Shown: positions 16,316 through 25,787 of the stretch, piece by piece
Layout of the letters: every line of letters starts with the position of its first letter
Numbering within the stretch: position 1 is the first letter of the stretch
From: Streptomyces marianii
GTDB taxonomy: Bacteria > Actinomycetota > Actinomycetes > Streptomycetales > Streptomycetaceae
NCBI RefSeq assembly: GCF_005795905.1
Contig: NZ_VAWE01000001.1
Location: 6,189,001-6,253,000 of the forward strand
DNA length: 64,000 nt
Reading direction: 5' to 3'
Notes under the pieces: model-generated
Seen by the model: the letters and a program-made list of their open reading frames with translations, nothing else
The model's database searches: none
What the model was told of the DNA's origin: nothing
Position numbers and translations under genes: made by a program

Positions 16316-17766
16316 GGCGGATTCAATCGGTCGTCGCAACACCTCATGATCAGCGAGGTGTGGGATGGTTCGTCGTCAGCAGGGAGCCGATCGGGCGATA
16401 CGGCCAAAGTTGAGGTCTCCGGGGCATCCGAAATTTCAGCGTCATATCGAAGCAGCGTTCTGGGATGAAATCGCCAAAGGTCTGCTCGCGGAGGAAGCGG
16501 CCGGGGTTATCCGCGTGGCGCCGGCGGTGGCCACGCGCTGGTTTCGGCAGCATGGCGGCATGCGACCGTTCGATCCGAAGCCGAATTCGGGCAGGTACCT
16601 GTCGTTCTCTGAGCGGGAGGAGATCGCGCTCCTCAACGCCCAAGGCATGGGCGTTCGTGAAATCGCTCGGCAAGTCGGCCGTGATCCGGGGACGATTTCC
16701 CGCGAGTTGCGGCGCAACGCGGCCACGAGGGGCGGGAAGCTCGATTACCGGGCCTCGGTCGCGCAATGGAAATCGGACATGGCCGCCCGCCGGCCGAAGA
16801 CATCGAAGCTGGTCGCCAATCCGCGGTTGCACGCATACGTCCAGAAGCGGCTGTCCGGAGAGATCAGCACGCCTGACGGCAGGGCAATCGCAGGACCTGC
16901 GACAGCCACGTGGACGGGGCGGAACAAGCCGCACCGCAAGGACCGCGCGTGGGTGCAGGCGTGGAGTCCGGAGCAGATCGCGAACCGGATCAAGTTTGAT
17001 TTCCCGCATGATGAGTCCATGCGCATCAGCCACGAGGCGATCTACCAGGCGCTCTACATTCAGGGCCGCGGGGCGCTGAAGCGAGAGCTGATCTTGTGCC
17101 TACGCACGGGCCGCGCACTGCGTGCCCCGCGCGCTCGTTCGCGCCGCAAGACCTGGGCGCACGTGACACCCGAAGCGCTGATCAGTGAACGACCTGCCGA
17201 AGTCGAGGACCGTGCCGTTCCTGGCCACTGGGAAGGCGACCTGATCATCGGGCTGGAGCGGTCCGCGATCGGCACTGTCGTCGAGCGGTCAACTCGATTC
17301 ACGATGCTGGTTCACCTGCCGCGCGAGGAAGGCTACCGGCACAAGCAATCGGTCAAGAATGGTCCTGCGCTGGCCGGTTATGGGGCGATCACGATGAAGA
17401 CCGCCCTCGCCAATACGATGTCGACGCTGCCCGAACAGCTCGCACGGTCTCTGACCTGGGACCGCGGCAAGGAGATGTCGGCCCATGCGCAATTCAGAGT
17501 CGAGACGGGCATTCCCGTGTTCTTCGCCGATCCGCATAGTCCGTGGCAGCGTGGCACGAACGAGAACACCAACGGGCTCTTGCGCCAGTACTTCCCGAAA
17601 GGCACCGATCTCTCGAGATGGTCCGCCGAGGAAATCGAGGCCGTCGCTCACACTCTCAACAGCAGACCCCGCAAGACGCTCGGTTGGAAGACACCCGCCG
17701 AGGCGTTCAACGAGCAGCTACAGTTGCTTCAACAAGCTGGTGTTGCAACGACCGGTTGAATCCGGT
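16316..17766 (+). mobile_element. IS30-family insertion sequence
   Basis: Imperfect terminal repeats of about 26 bases (CGGATTCAA, then YCGGTCGTYGCAACACC) lie at 16318-16343 and 17739-17764 with two mismatches. The interrupted IS3 orfB retains CAA on both sides (16313-16315 and 17767-17769), a 3-bp duplication that could be read as up to 5 bp (GTCAA). Short duplications are usual for IS30. One intact transposase gene fills the element. Confidence 0.82.
16365..17759 (+). CDS. IS30-family transposase
   Basis: The 464-residue protein has the IS30 layout. An N-terminal HTH (SEREEIALLNAQGMGVREIARQ) is followed by a linker and a C-terminal DDE catalytic domain. The catalytic Asp residues lie in HWEGDLIIG and LTWDRGKEM. 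The Glu lies in the NENTNGLLRQYFPKGTDLS signature, which is highly characteristic of the family. Codon use is slightly less GC-rich than in the flanking cluster. It appears full length and intact. Confidence 0.9.
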   Translation: MVRRQQGADRAIRPKLRSPGHPKFQRHIEAAFWDEIAKGLLAEEAAGVIRVAPAVATRWFRQHGGMRPFDPKPNSGRYLSFSEREEIALLNAQGMGVREIARQVGRDPGTISRELRRNAATRGGKLDYRASVAQWKSDMAARRPKTSKLVANPRLHAYVQKRLSGEISTPDGRAIAGPATATWTGRNKPHRKDRAWVQAWSPEQIANRIKFDFPHDESMRISHEAIYQALYIQGRGALKRELILCLRTGRALRAPRARSRRKTWAHVTPEALISERPAEVEDRAVPGHWEGDLIIGLERSAIGTVVERSTRFTMLVHLPREEGYRHKQSVKNGPALAGYGAITMKTALANTMSTLPEQLARSLTWDRGKEMSAHAQFRVETGIPVFFADPHSPWQRGTNENTNGLLRQYFPKGTDLSRWSAEEIEAVAHTLNSRPRKTLGWKTPAEAFNEQLQLLQQAGVATTG

Positions 17767-17960
17767 CAATACACGTCCTTCGCGTTCACCGCGCACCTCC
17801 TCGACGCCGGCATCGACGCCTCAATCGGCACCGTCGGCGACGCCCGGGCCAACGCGCTCATGGAATCCCAGATCGGCCTCTACAAGACGGAGCTGATCAA
17901 GCACCGCAAGCCCTGGCACGGCCTCGCCGACGTCGAACTCGCCACCGCGGAGAAGCAGCA

Positions 17961-17993
17961 GCGGTGGTGGTGGTGTTGGTGTTGGTGTTGGTG
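17961..17993 (+). repeat. GGT/GTT simple repeat at broken end of IS3
   Basis: Consecutive TGG and TGT trinucleotides (coding Trp-Cys repeats in one frame) begin precisely where the IS3 OrfB match ends. This probably marks the junction of a deletion or recombination that removed the right end of the IS. Confidence 0.7.
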
Positions 17994-18028
17994 CGATGTG
18001 ACATGCGGCCGAGCGTCTTACGGGCGGC

Positions 18029-18481
18029 TCAGTCGCCGAGGGTGATCGGTCCGTCCGGCAGCCATCCGTCCCAGTAGCCGTCGATCAGGTCGATGAGCGG
18101 CGGCGGGTCGAGCGGCGTTTGGCTGGCGCGGATCTGTGCGACCGTCCACCAGCGAGCGTCGGGATGGAGCAGAACTCGGACGTCGGCCGGCCAGGCCAGG
18201 GCGGGCGCGACCAAGACCACGAACCGCTCCGGGCCGTCCGCGCCGGTGGCCCGGATGCGGCCGATGACGGGAGCGATACGCAACGGCGGCAGGCCGAGGT
18301 TTCGGCGCAGGTGGCGGACGGCTGCGCGACGGCAGGTGTCGCCGGGTCGCATCCGGACCATGGGGACGCTCCAGCAGGCCCGGCCGTTGATGACGGCGGG
18401 GTGCAGCAGGAACCGGCGCCTGGGCGGGTCGATGAGGACCGGGCGCAGAGCCGCGGTGCGGGGTGGTGGCGGGTGGGTCAC
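18029..18481 (-). CDS. NUDIX-like protein with a degenerate Nudix box
   Basis: The GTG start gives 150 residues. The region GDTCRRAAVRHLRRNLGL aligns with the Nudix box GX5EX7REUXEEXGU, and the surrounding sequence (RPVLIDPPRRRFLL, CWSVPMVRM) matches the family's strands. However, the metal-binding REUXEE is replaced by RHLRRN, so catalytic glutamates are missing. The protein may bind a nucleotide without hydrolysing it, or be a relic. It stands alone between the broken IS3 element and the NB-ARC gene. Confidence 0.5.
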   Translation of the reverse strand: MTHPPPPRTAALRPVLIDPPRRRFLLHPAVINGRACWSVPMVRMRPGDTCRRAAVRHLRRNLGLPPLRIAPVIGRIRATGADGPERFVVLVAPALAWPADVRVLLHPDARWWTVAQIRASQTPLDPPPLIDLIDGYWDGWLPDGPITLGD

Positions 18482-18637
18482 GGCACCACCCTGCCTGCCT
18501 GTTATTGGAATGGCATCTCGGGAGAGCTGGGCGGGGTGTGTGCGTCAGCCGGATGTCCGTGGGGAGTCGCCGATTGTGGGTCCGCCGCTCGTTTTCCGGC
18601 GGTGCTCACCATCGGGCCACGCAGGGGCGATCGGTGC

Positions 18638-21102
18638 TCACCTGGCGCTCTGCTCCAGTTGTTGGATGCGCTCGCGTAGTCGCACCTCGGCAGGGCTGTG
18701 TGCCGCCTGGTGGATCTCGGCTGCCCGAATCAGCCAGTCCCGAACCCGGTCCCGCTCCGGGCCTCCGGTCCGTTCGGCGATGTCTGCAAGGAGTTCCAAG
18801 GTTTGTGCCTCGTGATAGCTCGCGCCCTGCTCGCGAAGGGCGCATGCCGCATCCCGCAGTGCGTGCAGGGCAAGGACAGGATCGCCGAGGTGGTCGTGGA
18901 CGACTCCGATGGCCGTCAGCGTCCGCGCGGCCGCCCTCTCGTCGTCCAGGGCTGTGAGCTCGGCGTGCGCCATGCGCAGGGTGGACAGTGCCTGGGCGTG
19001 GGCTCCGAGCGTGCTCTGGCAGCGCCCCAGGTGGTATCGCGCCAGGGCGGCACCCCGCGCATGTCCGGCGTCTTCGTAGAGGCTGACGCAGCGCTCGTAT
19101 GCGGCCGCGGCGGTCTGCGGGGCGGTGCGTTCGGCGTACCGGCCGACGACCTCCTGCACCCCGGCTTTCAGCACGGGGTGACCGGCTGCTTCGGCGCAGG
19201 CTGCGGCCTTGTGGAGCTCTTCGCGGGCCTGCTCGTGCTCGCCCAGGTCCAACAGGGGATAGGCCAGCAGGCTGCGCAGTCGGGCCTCGGCTGCCGGGGC
19301 ACCGGCCGCGGAGGCGGCCTCGGCCCCCAGGGCGGCCGCCTTCCGCCAGTCCTGCGGGTACGCGCGGTGCCAGAACAAGGACATGCAGGCTTCGGCCAAC
19401 TGCCATGCGGGAGAGTGCAGTTCGAACCTGAGTGCGGCTTCCAGGACCGCCAGGATGTTGGCACGCTCCGTGTCCATCCACTCCAGTGCGGCGACACCGT
19501 CCGCGAACGGGTTGCGCCAGTACTGCATCAGCGCGGACGAATCGGCGACCCGCATTCGGCCCGGGTGCAGAGCCTGGTCGGCGAGCGCCGTGAGGGATAG
19601 GTAGTGGGTGACCACGCGCTCGGTCAGAGCTGCTTCCTCGCTCTCCGCCTCTTCCTCGACCGCGCGCTCCCAGGCGTGGAGACGTACGAGGTCGTGCATC
19701 TGGTGCCGGTCGTCGTCCGCCCGGTCGACGAGTCCTGATGTCATCAGTTCGTCGAGGAGGCTCACGGTCTGTGTCGTGGCAAGATCTGCGGCGACCGCGG
19801 CTGTCTGCATGCCGAACGTTCGGGTGGGTAGCCAGCCCATGAGGCGGTAGAGCCGGGCCGCGTCGGGGGGGGGGGGGGGAGCTGCTGGTAGACGAGGTCG
19901 AGAGCGGCGCCGACCGCACGGTCGGCCAAGGGCGCTGCCGGATACCTCGGCGGTATTCCCTGCAACCACTCGGCCGTGGACTCCAGCTCCGACAGCAGCG
20001 AGTTCACGGTCTGCTTCGGGCCGTTGCGAAGCAGGGCCGCCACCATCTGGAGCGCGAGAGGCACGCCGCCGCAGAGTTCCACCAGGCGCACGGCGGCAGG
20101 GCGGTCGGCCTCGATGAGTTGCTGTCCGCAACGATCGGCAAGGAGGGCCAGTCCGTCCTCGGCGCTCAGGGGCTGCAGGTGAAGGAACCGGGCTCCGTCG
20201 CCGACCAGTTCGCCGAGTCTGCTGCGGCTGGTGGCGACTACGACGCTGCCCGATCCCCGAGAGATCAGGGGTCTGATCTGGGCCGGGCAGGCGACGTTGT
20301 CGAGTACGAGAAGGAGCCGGCGGTCTGCCGAGACGGCCCGGAACAGCTCTGCCCGTGCGGCGAGCGAGTCCGGCAGGAATTCTCCGCCCACCCCCAGAGC
20401 CCGCAGACAGGTGGCCACGGCCTCCGACACGTCTGCGCCGACTTGATCACGCAGGGCTGGGAAGTGCACGAAGAGCTGACCGTCGGGGAATCGGTCACGT
20501 GCCTGACGGGCCCACGCCAGCACCGTCGTGGTCTTGCCGATCCCGGGCATACCGTGAACGAGCCAGATATTCCCGGCCGTTGGATCGTCGGCGGCAAGCC
20601 ACTCGTCTAATACCCGCAGCGGCATGCTGCGGTTGACAAACAAGCGACCTGGGACGGGTACCTCGTGAGGCGCGGCCCGCGATACTCTGCCGCTCGGCGG
20701 TGCCAGAACCTCAAAAGAAACTCCGCCAGGGCGCCGGCTGCTCTGTCCGGCTGGATCACGGGCGGCGCTCACGGCCCATGGGAGAGCCCACAGCCGACTT
20801 ATCAGTTCCCTCAACTCGGGCGCGGCACCGAGGTCGTTCTGAAGAGTCCTCCTGATCCGTACCTCCCACGCGTGGCCGATCTCCACCGCAGCGTCCTCGT
20901 CCCCCCGCGCGCGGGCATCCTGCACCGCCTCGCTCGCCGCCTGGAGCTCCGCTGCGATGTCGGCTTCCCTCGCCGCGGTACCTCCGTGCCGGGAGAGGAA
21001 CGCGGCCAGTGCGGCCTTCACCGCGTCCCAGGAATCCGATCCCATCAATGCCACCACGGCGGACGATCCGGCCGCCGCAAGTGCCGCCAACTCGACTTCC
21101 AT
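18638..21102 (-). pseudogene. NB-ARC/TPR STAND ATPase, frameshifted at a 15-C tract
   Basis: The start at 21102 (after a GAAGGGGG site) gives an N-terminal helical domain. An NB-ARC ATPase follows with P-loop GMPGIGKTT, Walker B LLLVLDNV and the GLPL-like GGVPLAL. At 19,865-19,879 the coding strand has 15 consecutive C and the frame shifts. The remainder, with RLYRLMGWLP, a winged-helix MHDLVRLHAWE and then many TPR units, continues in another frame to 18638. A tract of 13 or 16 would give one protein of about 820 residues. The family is AfsR-like but without a DNA-binding SARP domain. It could be a signalling or defence ATPase; its present state is off unless the tract slips. Confidence 0.8.
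19865..19879 (+). repeat. 15-base homopolymeric G tract inside the NB-ARC gene
   Basis: Fifteen uninterrupted G residues on the plus strand encode a run of prolines in the NB-ARC gene. Related proteins normally have LPPDAARLYRLMGW here, which needs only a short C run, so the tract is expanded. Its present length puts the two halves of the gene out of register. Confidence 0.9.
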
Positions 21103-22125
21103 ACAGCCCCCTTCGCACCCGACCCGGTGGCAGCGGCCAGCCACATCCACGCGGTCAGCGCGCCCGGCTCGCTCTTCGGCCAGCGAGGAAGCCCGGCGCA
21201 CCCACACCAGGGTGGCACGTGCACGAACACTCGCGGTGCCGTTGGGATGGCGCGCTGTGTGTTCCGCGCAGCGGATGCGGGGCAGGATCATCGGCGTACG
21301 GCTTCCGGCGTACATGCCGCGGAAGCCGGACGCGAGTCGGCGAGCCGTTGGCAGCGTGGTGCTGCCGGGCGGAGAGCGGGAGGCGGATGGAGGACACGGT
21401 GTGGCCCGAGTGGATCGGCCTGGGTGACCGGGTCCGGTTCGACGGTCGGTCGTGCACGGTCACCGAGGTGTACGGACGCCGTCTCACACTGACGGATGCC
21501 TTCGGCGACGTGGCGCCGGTGGACGTGGCCGCACTGCTGGTGGCCCCGGGGTTCACCATGCTCGATCAGCAACGCCCCTCTGGTGAAGACACATCACTTG
21601 TCACTGTGCGGACCGAGACGCGCGCTCGGTGGTGGCAGTCGCACATCGTCGAGGTGCTGACCGGCCTGCCGCCGAACACTCCGCCGGGCACGCCACCCCG
21701 GCCCGGCTACGACCCTGCGCTGCACACGCTGGGGGAGCGTGAGGCGGCCAAGGCCCAGGAGCTCACCGGTCAGGGTGTGCCTGGTGCCTCGGCCCGATCG
21801 GTACGCCGCAAGCGGCAGCGGTACGAGGCCATGGGGCTGGCGGGCCTGGTCGACGGTCGCACTGATCGGCGCGAGGAGATCGGGGCCCGGTGGGACCCGC
21901 GCCTCCTCAGCGCCGTGCGCCAGGCGGCACGCCCGGGAGCCGACGGCAGACGTCGTTCGGTCGAGGAGGTACGGCGCCGTGTGACGAGGATCTTCGAGCA
22001 CCGAACCGGGCGCCAAAGCGTGGACCTGCCCTCGCGATCTACGTTTCACCGCCTGTACGCCGAGATGGAATCCGCCGGGCTGCTGGAATCCGCCGCGCGA
22101 TGGCCGGGGCGCCAGGTCGTCCTAG

Positions 22126-23217
22126 GGCGTGTTCTGAGTTGAGATCACGGGAGGGCTGGCAGGCTGCGTAACCAGAGGATGGATCCGCGCAAGTGGAGCC
22201 CGGCGGCATAGCTCTCGGGCGTCTTGTCGTAGCGAGTGGCCAGCCCCCGCCATTCCTTGAACTTGTTGATGGCGCGCTCGACGGTGTTGCGATCTTTGTA
22301 GAGCGCGGCGTCGTGGCTGACCGGGCGTCCGCCGGAGCGTCCCTTCTTCTTGCGGTTGGCGGCCTGGTCGGCCTTCTCCGGGATCACCGCCTTAATGTTG
22401 CGTCTGCGCAGGTGGGCGCGGTTGGCGCGGGAGGAGTACGCCTTGTCGCCAGCGACCGCGTCCGGCCGGGTCCTGGGGCGGCCGACCGGGACACGCACCT
22501 TGATCTTCTTGAGGACCGGGATGAAGCGCGGACTGTCCGCGGCCTGGCCGGGGGTGAGGATGATGGACAGCGGGCGGCACCGCCGCTCGACGGCGAGGTG
22601 GACCTTGCTGGTCAGCCCGCCCCGGGAGCGGCCCAGTTCGGCGGCCCGCAGCCGGGCCCTGCGGCGTCGGCGCACGGCGCGGCGCTGTTCCCGCCCGGAG
22701 TCCTCCATGTCCGCGGGTTGCTCGCCTACGGGGTTGTTTTGTCCCTTTGCTGCAGCCCCTTTTCCTCCGCCACGGCCTTCTCCAGGTCCTCGAGGAGTTC
22801 CGGGGCGACGACCATGCCCGCCGCGTGGTGATGCGCGCGGGCAACAGTCGAGTCCACGCTGACCAGGCTGAGATCTACATCGTCGCGGGCCGCCGCCTCG
22901 GCGATCATCGCGTCCATGAGGGCCTGAAAGACCCCCTCACGCACCCACATCCGGAACCTGTCGTAGATCGTCGACCAGGAGCCGTAGCTCTCCGGCACAT
23001 CTCGCCAGGGGCAGCCGGTGCGGAACCGCCACATCACCGCGTTGAAGTAGCTGCGCAGGTCAGGGATCGGTCCGAACGCACCCAGCGGCAGGTGCGGCTC
23101 GACCAACCCCCACTCGGCATCGGTCAGATCGCCACGAGTCACGCGACCGGTCTATCGCAACCGGCACCCTCCTGGAGCGGGAATGACCGAGCTCGTGATC
23201 TCAACCCAGAACACGCC
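22126..23217 (-). mobile_element. IS5-family element, copy 1 (1092 bp)
   Basis: Terminal repeats beginning GGCGTGTTCTGRGTTGAGAT (about 24 bp, one mismatch) bound the element. A CTAG duplication flanks it at 22122-22125 and 23218-23221. The two-frame transposase lies on the minus strand. An apparently identical copy in the opposite orientation is found at 34,655-35,746. The insertion lies in the TniA-like gene. Confidence 0.9.
22145..23142 (-). CDS. IS5-family transposase made by frameshifting (copy 1)
   Basis: The first frame (23142-22726) encodes MTRGDLTDAEW, then CPWRDVPESYGSWSTIYDRF and the catalytic Asp in VSVDSTVARAHHHAAG. The second frame (down to 22145) carries SRGGLTSKVHLAVE, VAGDKAYSSRANR (Asp) and NTVERAINKFKEWR (Glu). 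The frames are joined near the GGGACAAAACAACCCC slippery stretch, as is usual for the IS427-type subgroup. Both halves look intact. Confidence 0.85.
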
Positions 23218-24416
23218 CTAGACGCGTTGTCGCTGCCTCCGCTTGCGGGAACGGACACTGAAAATCGGGACAGGCGGCTGCTGTTCGCCGTCGACCTCGA
23301 CACACAGGTGCTCCTGGCCGCGGTGGTACACGACGCATCCCGCCCGGTGGACGGTTCGGCGCTACTCGCCCGGATATGGCTGCCCGCAGACCTGCGGGCC
23401 GACTGGCCGTCCGGGCGGACCGCCCCCGTCTCACAGCCCGTCGAACAACTCCCACCACTGATACGGCCGCAAGTTCTGCTCATCGAGCAGTCCGTCGCCC
23501 TGTCCGCGCGGGGGCTGACGGACACCTGTCGCCGTCACGGCATCAAGCTGCAGCGCACGGCCACCGTAGGCCCTCAGGCGAAGGCCATGGTGGAGCGTAT
23601 GGGAGCGCGGCTGAGCTCACGGTTTTCCGACTTCGCCGAGGCGACGGCCAGGGACGCAAACCAGGCTGCAGGGCGGCCGACGGACAGGCTGCAGGAACTC
23701 CTTGATCTCTGGTCCCGGACCGTATGGCCGCATCAGGAAGAACCCACTGTGCAAAGGGACTTCCGGATTCAGGGTGGTCTGCCGGCCGGTCTGCGCAGAT
23801 ACGCGGGCCTGGTCACACGGGCCGGATGGGTGCCCACCCCGCCGCCGCCGAGTGTCTTCGTGGAGCTGTTGTCCTCCGCCCGGCGCAAGGTGGGCCCTGC
23901 GGGTGTGTATCTGCGCGGTCGCCGCTACAGCGGCCCCGGTCTCGACGAGCTCCACGGGCCGTTGCCTGCGTCCGCTGCCTTTCAGGAGCGCCAGGTCCGC
24001 TACGACCCCTTCGACGCCCGCCGGGTGTGGGTGTCCGCCGGCGACCAGCGCTGGATCGCCCTCACCACCGCTCCGGGTACGCAGCCTTCACCATTGCCGC
24101 CGACGACGGAGCTCACGGTCAACGCCCTCGTCTCCCTGCACCACAGCCCAGCCCGGCCCGCCCCGGCCGACATGGTCATCTCGCCTTCTGCCACCGTGCC
24201 TCCACCAGCCCCGGCAACGCCAGTTCCGGTCGACGCACCCGCCCAGGTCAGGGTGGCCTACCATGCCCGACTGCCGCTGCACACGCCCGATGTACTGAGA
24301 AGCCATCCGCTTTCCGAACGTGATCGTTTGGTTCGGGCTGGGTGGGCATGAACTCCGGCTGGCGGCGGGAGAGATGGGCGTGGTTCGTCTGCTCGTCTCG
24401 CTTGTGGAGGTGGCTG

Positions 24417-24647
24417 GTGCCGTCGGTGCTCGGTCTGCTGGAGGCTCGGGAGAAGAAGGTGCGGGAAGAGGTGGCACGGCTGCGGGAGGAGGCTGAGCGG
24501 GTGGAGGCTGCCCTTGGCGAGGCGGAACGGGCACTTCAGCGTCTGGCGGATGCCCGCGTGACGGTGGCCGAGGTGCTGGCCGAGCCGCCCGTCGTGGTCG
24601 CGGAGCCGGTGGTGAGGCGGTGGTGCCCAGACGGACCGAGGGCATGA
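24417..24647 (+). CDS. Coiled-coil passenger protein of the IS5-type element
   Basis: A GTG at 24417 behind GGAGG gives 76 residues, of which about 15-55 (EAREKKVREEVARLREEAER) form a clear heptad coiled coil. A Val/Glu/Pro-rich end follows. An upstream ATG at 24348 would add a Trp/Arg-rich leader, but it has a poorer ribosome site. The end overlaps the next small gene. Its function is unknown; similar small pairs accompany IS elements in other streptomycetes as far as I recall. Confidence 0.55.
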   Translation: MPSVLGLLEAREKKVREEVARLREEAERVEAALGEAERALQRLADARVTVAEVLAEPPVVVAEPVVRRWCPDGPRA

Positions 24648-24874
24648 CGGCGGCGGTCCTGCCTGCGGACTACCAGCGGATCATGTCCGTGCTGGAGTCG
24701 GATGCGGCCCGGGAGGGTGTGCGGTGCCAGCATCTGGCCGCGGCCCTGGGCCTTCAGGCGGTCCCGGCGAAGGTCGAGGGGCTGCGGTCGAAGGCGAAAC
24801 GCCTGGTGGAGCGGGGGTGGGCGCTCCAGGTGCGGCCGGGGGTGTTCACCTCGCTCGCGGCGTCGGCCGGCTGA
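24620..24874 (+). CDS. Small winged-helix-like passenger protein
   Basis: The GTG at 24620 overlaps the coiled-coil gene and gives 84 residues. The region LPADYQRIMSVLES, then GVRCQHLAAALGLQ and GLRSKAKRLVERGWALQVRPGVFT, looks like a small winged helix with a C-terminal beta hairpin. It may bind the IS ends or regulate transposition (inference). Its 3' end overlaps the convergent transposase gene by 29 bases. Confidence 0.55.
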   Translation: MVPRRTEGMTAAVLPADYQRIMSVLESDAAREGVRCQHLAAALGLQAVPAKVEGLRSKAKRLVERGWALQVRPGVFTSLAASAG

Positions 24875-25787
24875 AGGCGCCTGGCCGGCGCCCGGCCAGG
24901 CGGCTGCCCATGAGCATGGTCATGGACCACAGCACTATGGCCTCGTGCATGGCGGGCAGTGTCTCGTAGTCACGCACCAGGCGGCGCGAGCGCATCAGCC
25001 AGCTCAGGGTGCGCTCCACGACCCACCTGCGCGGCAGCACCACGAACCCGCTGGTGTCGTCGGTGCGTTTGACGATCTCAAGGGTGAGCTGGAGTTTCTC
25101 GGCTTCCCAGCCGACGAGCCGACCCGCATAACCGCCGTCCGCCCAGACGAGGCGGATGGAGAAGTACATGGTGCGCAGCCGCTCGAGCAGCGGGACGGCG
25201 GCGTCGCGGTCCTGCACGCTTGCCGCGGTCACCGCAACGGCCAGGACCAGGCCGAGGCAGTCCACGACCAGGTGCCGCTTGCGGCCGCCCACCTTCTTCC
25301 CGCCGTCCCACCCGGACGTCGAGCGCGGGATGTTCGTCGCCGCCCGCAGTGACTGCGAGTCCACGATGGCGGCCGTCGGGTCCGACGAACGGCCTTCCTT
25401 CTGGCGGACCTTGTCGCGCAGCCGGTCGTGGAGCTCGGTGAGCAGGCCCGTCACCTGCCAGCGTCGGGCGAACGCGTGCACTCGTCGGTACGGCGGGAAG
25501 TCACAGGGCAGGTTGACCCACTTGACGCCGTTGTCGACGACATAGCGGACCGCATCAAGCATGACGCGGTGGCAATAGCCCTCCGGTCTGCCGCCCCGCC
25601 CCTGAAGCCACGCGGGGACCGGCAGCAGCGGCCGGATGACCTGCCATTCCGCCTCCGTCAGGTCGGAGCCGTAACACGGGACGCGGTCCGGTCCGTCCGC
25701 CGCGTTGCCGAACCTGTGCGCGAGACAGTCACACGCCGGAGACGGCTCGTTGGACTCCACAGACGCAAGCGCGACAGACTGCAGCAA
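24846..25787 (-). CDS. IS5-family transposase
   Basis: From a TTG at 25787 the frame encodes 313 residues with the IS5 N-terminal domain (SDLTEAEWQVIRPLLP). The DDE residues lie in AIVDSQSLRAA (Asp), VWADGGYAGRLVGW (Asp) and RRWVVERTLSWLMRSRRL (Glu). The product is a single frame, unlike the two-frame IS5 copies nearby. It appears complete. The exact start is uncertain because the first 30-35 residues are weakly conserved. Confidence 0.82.
   Translation of the reverse strand: MLQSVALASVESNEPSPACDCLAHRFGNAADGPDRVPCYGSDLTEAEWQVIRPLLPVPAWLQGRGGRPEGYCHRVMLDAVRYVVDNGVKWVNLPCDFPPYRRVHAFARRWQVTGLLTELHDRLRDKVRQKEGRSSDPTAAIVDSQSLRAATNIPRSTSGWDGGKKVGGRKRHLVVDCLGLVLAVAVTAASVQDRDAAVPLLERLRTMYFSIRLVWADGGYAGRLVGWEAEKLQLTLEIVKRTDDTSGFVVLPRRWVVERTLSWLMRSRRLVRDYETLPAMHEAIVLWSMTMLMGSRLAGRRPGAFSRPTPRAR

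Larger units (their letters stand above)
15329..17955 (+). mobile_element. IS3-family element, split by IS30 and lacking its right end
   Basis: The left terminus TGAACCGCTCCGGGTCTGAT is typical of actinobacterial IS3-family elements. It is followed by orfA and a broken orfB. An IS30-family element occupies 16,316-17,766. The orfB frame resumes after it but stops matching at about 17,955, where a GGT/GTT simple repeat begins, so the right terminal repeat and the last 40 or so OrfB residues are missing. The element is dead. Confidence 0.75.
15646..17955 (+). pseudogene. IS3-family OrfB, frameshifted, IS30-disrupted and truncated
   Basis: The first part reads VLKAASAFFAAELDRP in one frame, then stops. 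The match continues in another frame from FIDAHRQVFGVEP, so there is an indel near 15,700. Catalytic Asp residues are visible in RWVADFTYVATW and HHSDAGSQ. The frame is cut there by IS30 and resumes at 17,770 with YTSFAFTAHLLDAG and the Glu-containing ALMESQIGLYKTELI. The C-terminus after ELATAE is lost. Three separate lesions make function impossible. Confidence 0.8.
21387..24297 (+). pseudogene. TniA-like (Mu/integrase-type) transposase, split by IS5 and cut at 3' end
   Basis: The first part (from the ATG at 21387) has an N-terminal small domain and a helix-turn-helix region (KRQRYEAMGLAGLVDGR, SRSTFHRLYAEM). The second part resumes at 23,222 with DALSLPPLAGTD, a catalytic-core region (LLFAVDLDTQVLLAAVVHD, AMVERMGARLSSRF) and a Mu-transposase C-terminal beta domain. 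Removing the IS5 copy with one CTAG joins codons CTA-GAC in frame. The expected second catalytic Asp region reads LLIEQSVALSA, so the core may already have been degenerate. The 3' end is lost at the left end of the next IS. Confidence 0.72.

Noticed and set aside
15379..17955. Reading the IS3/IS30 block as one composite transposon
   Set aside because: IS30 has its own ends and duplication and clearly splits orfB; the outer element lacks its right end.
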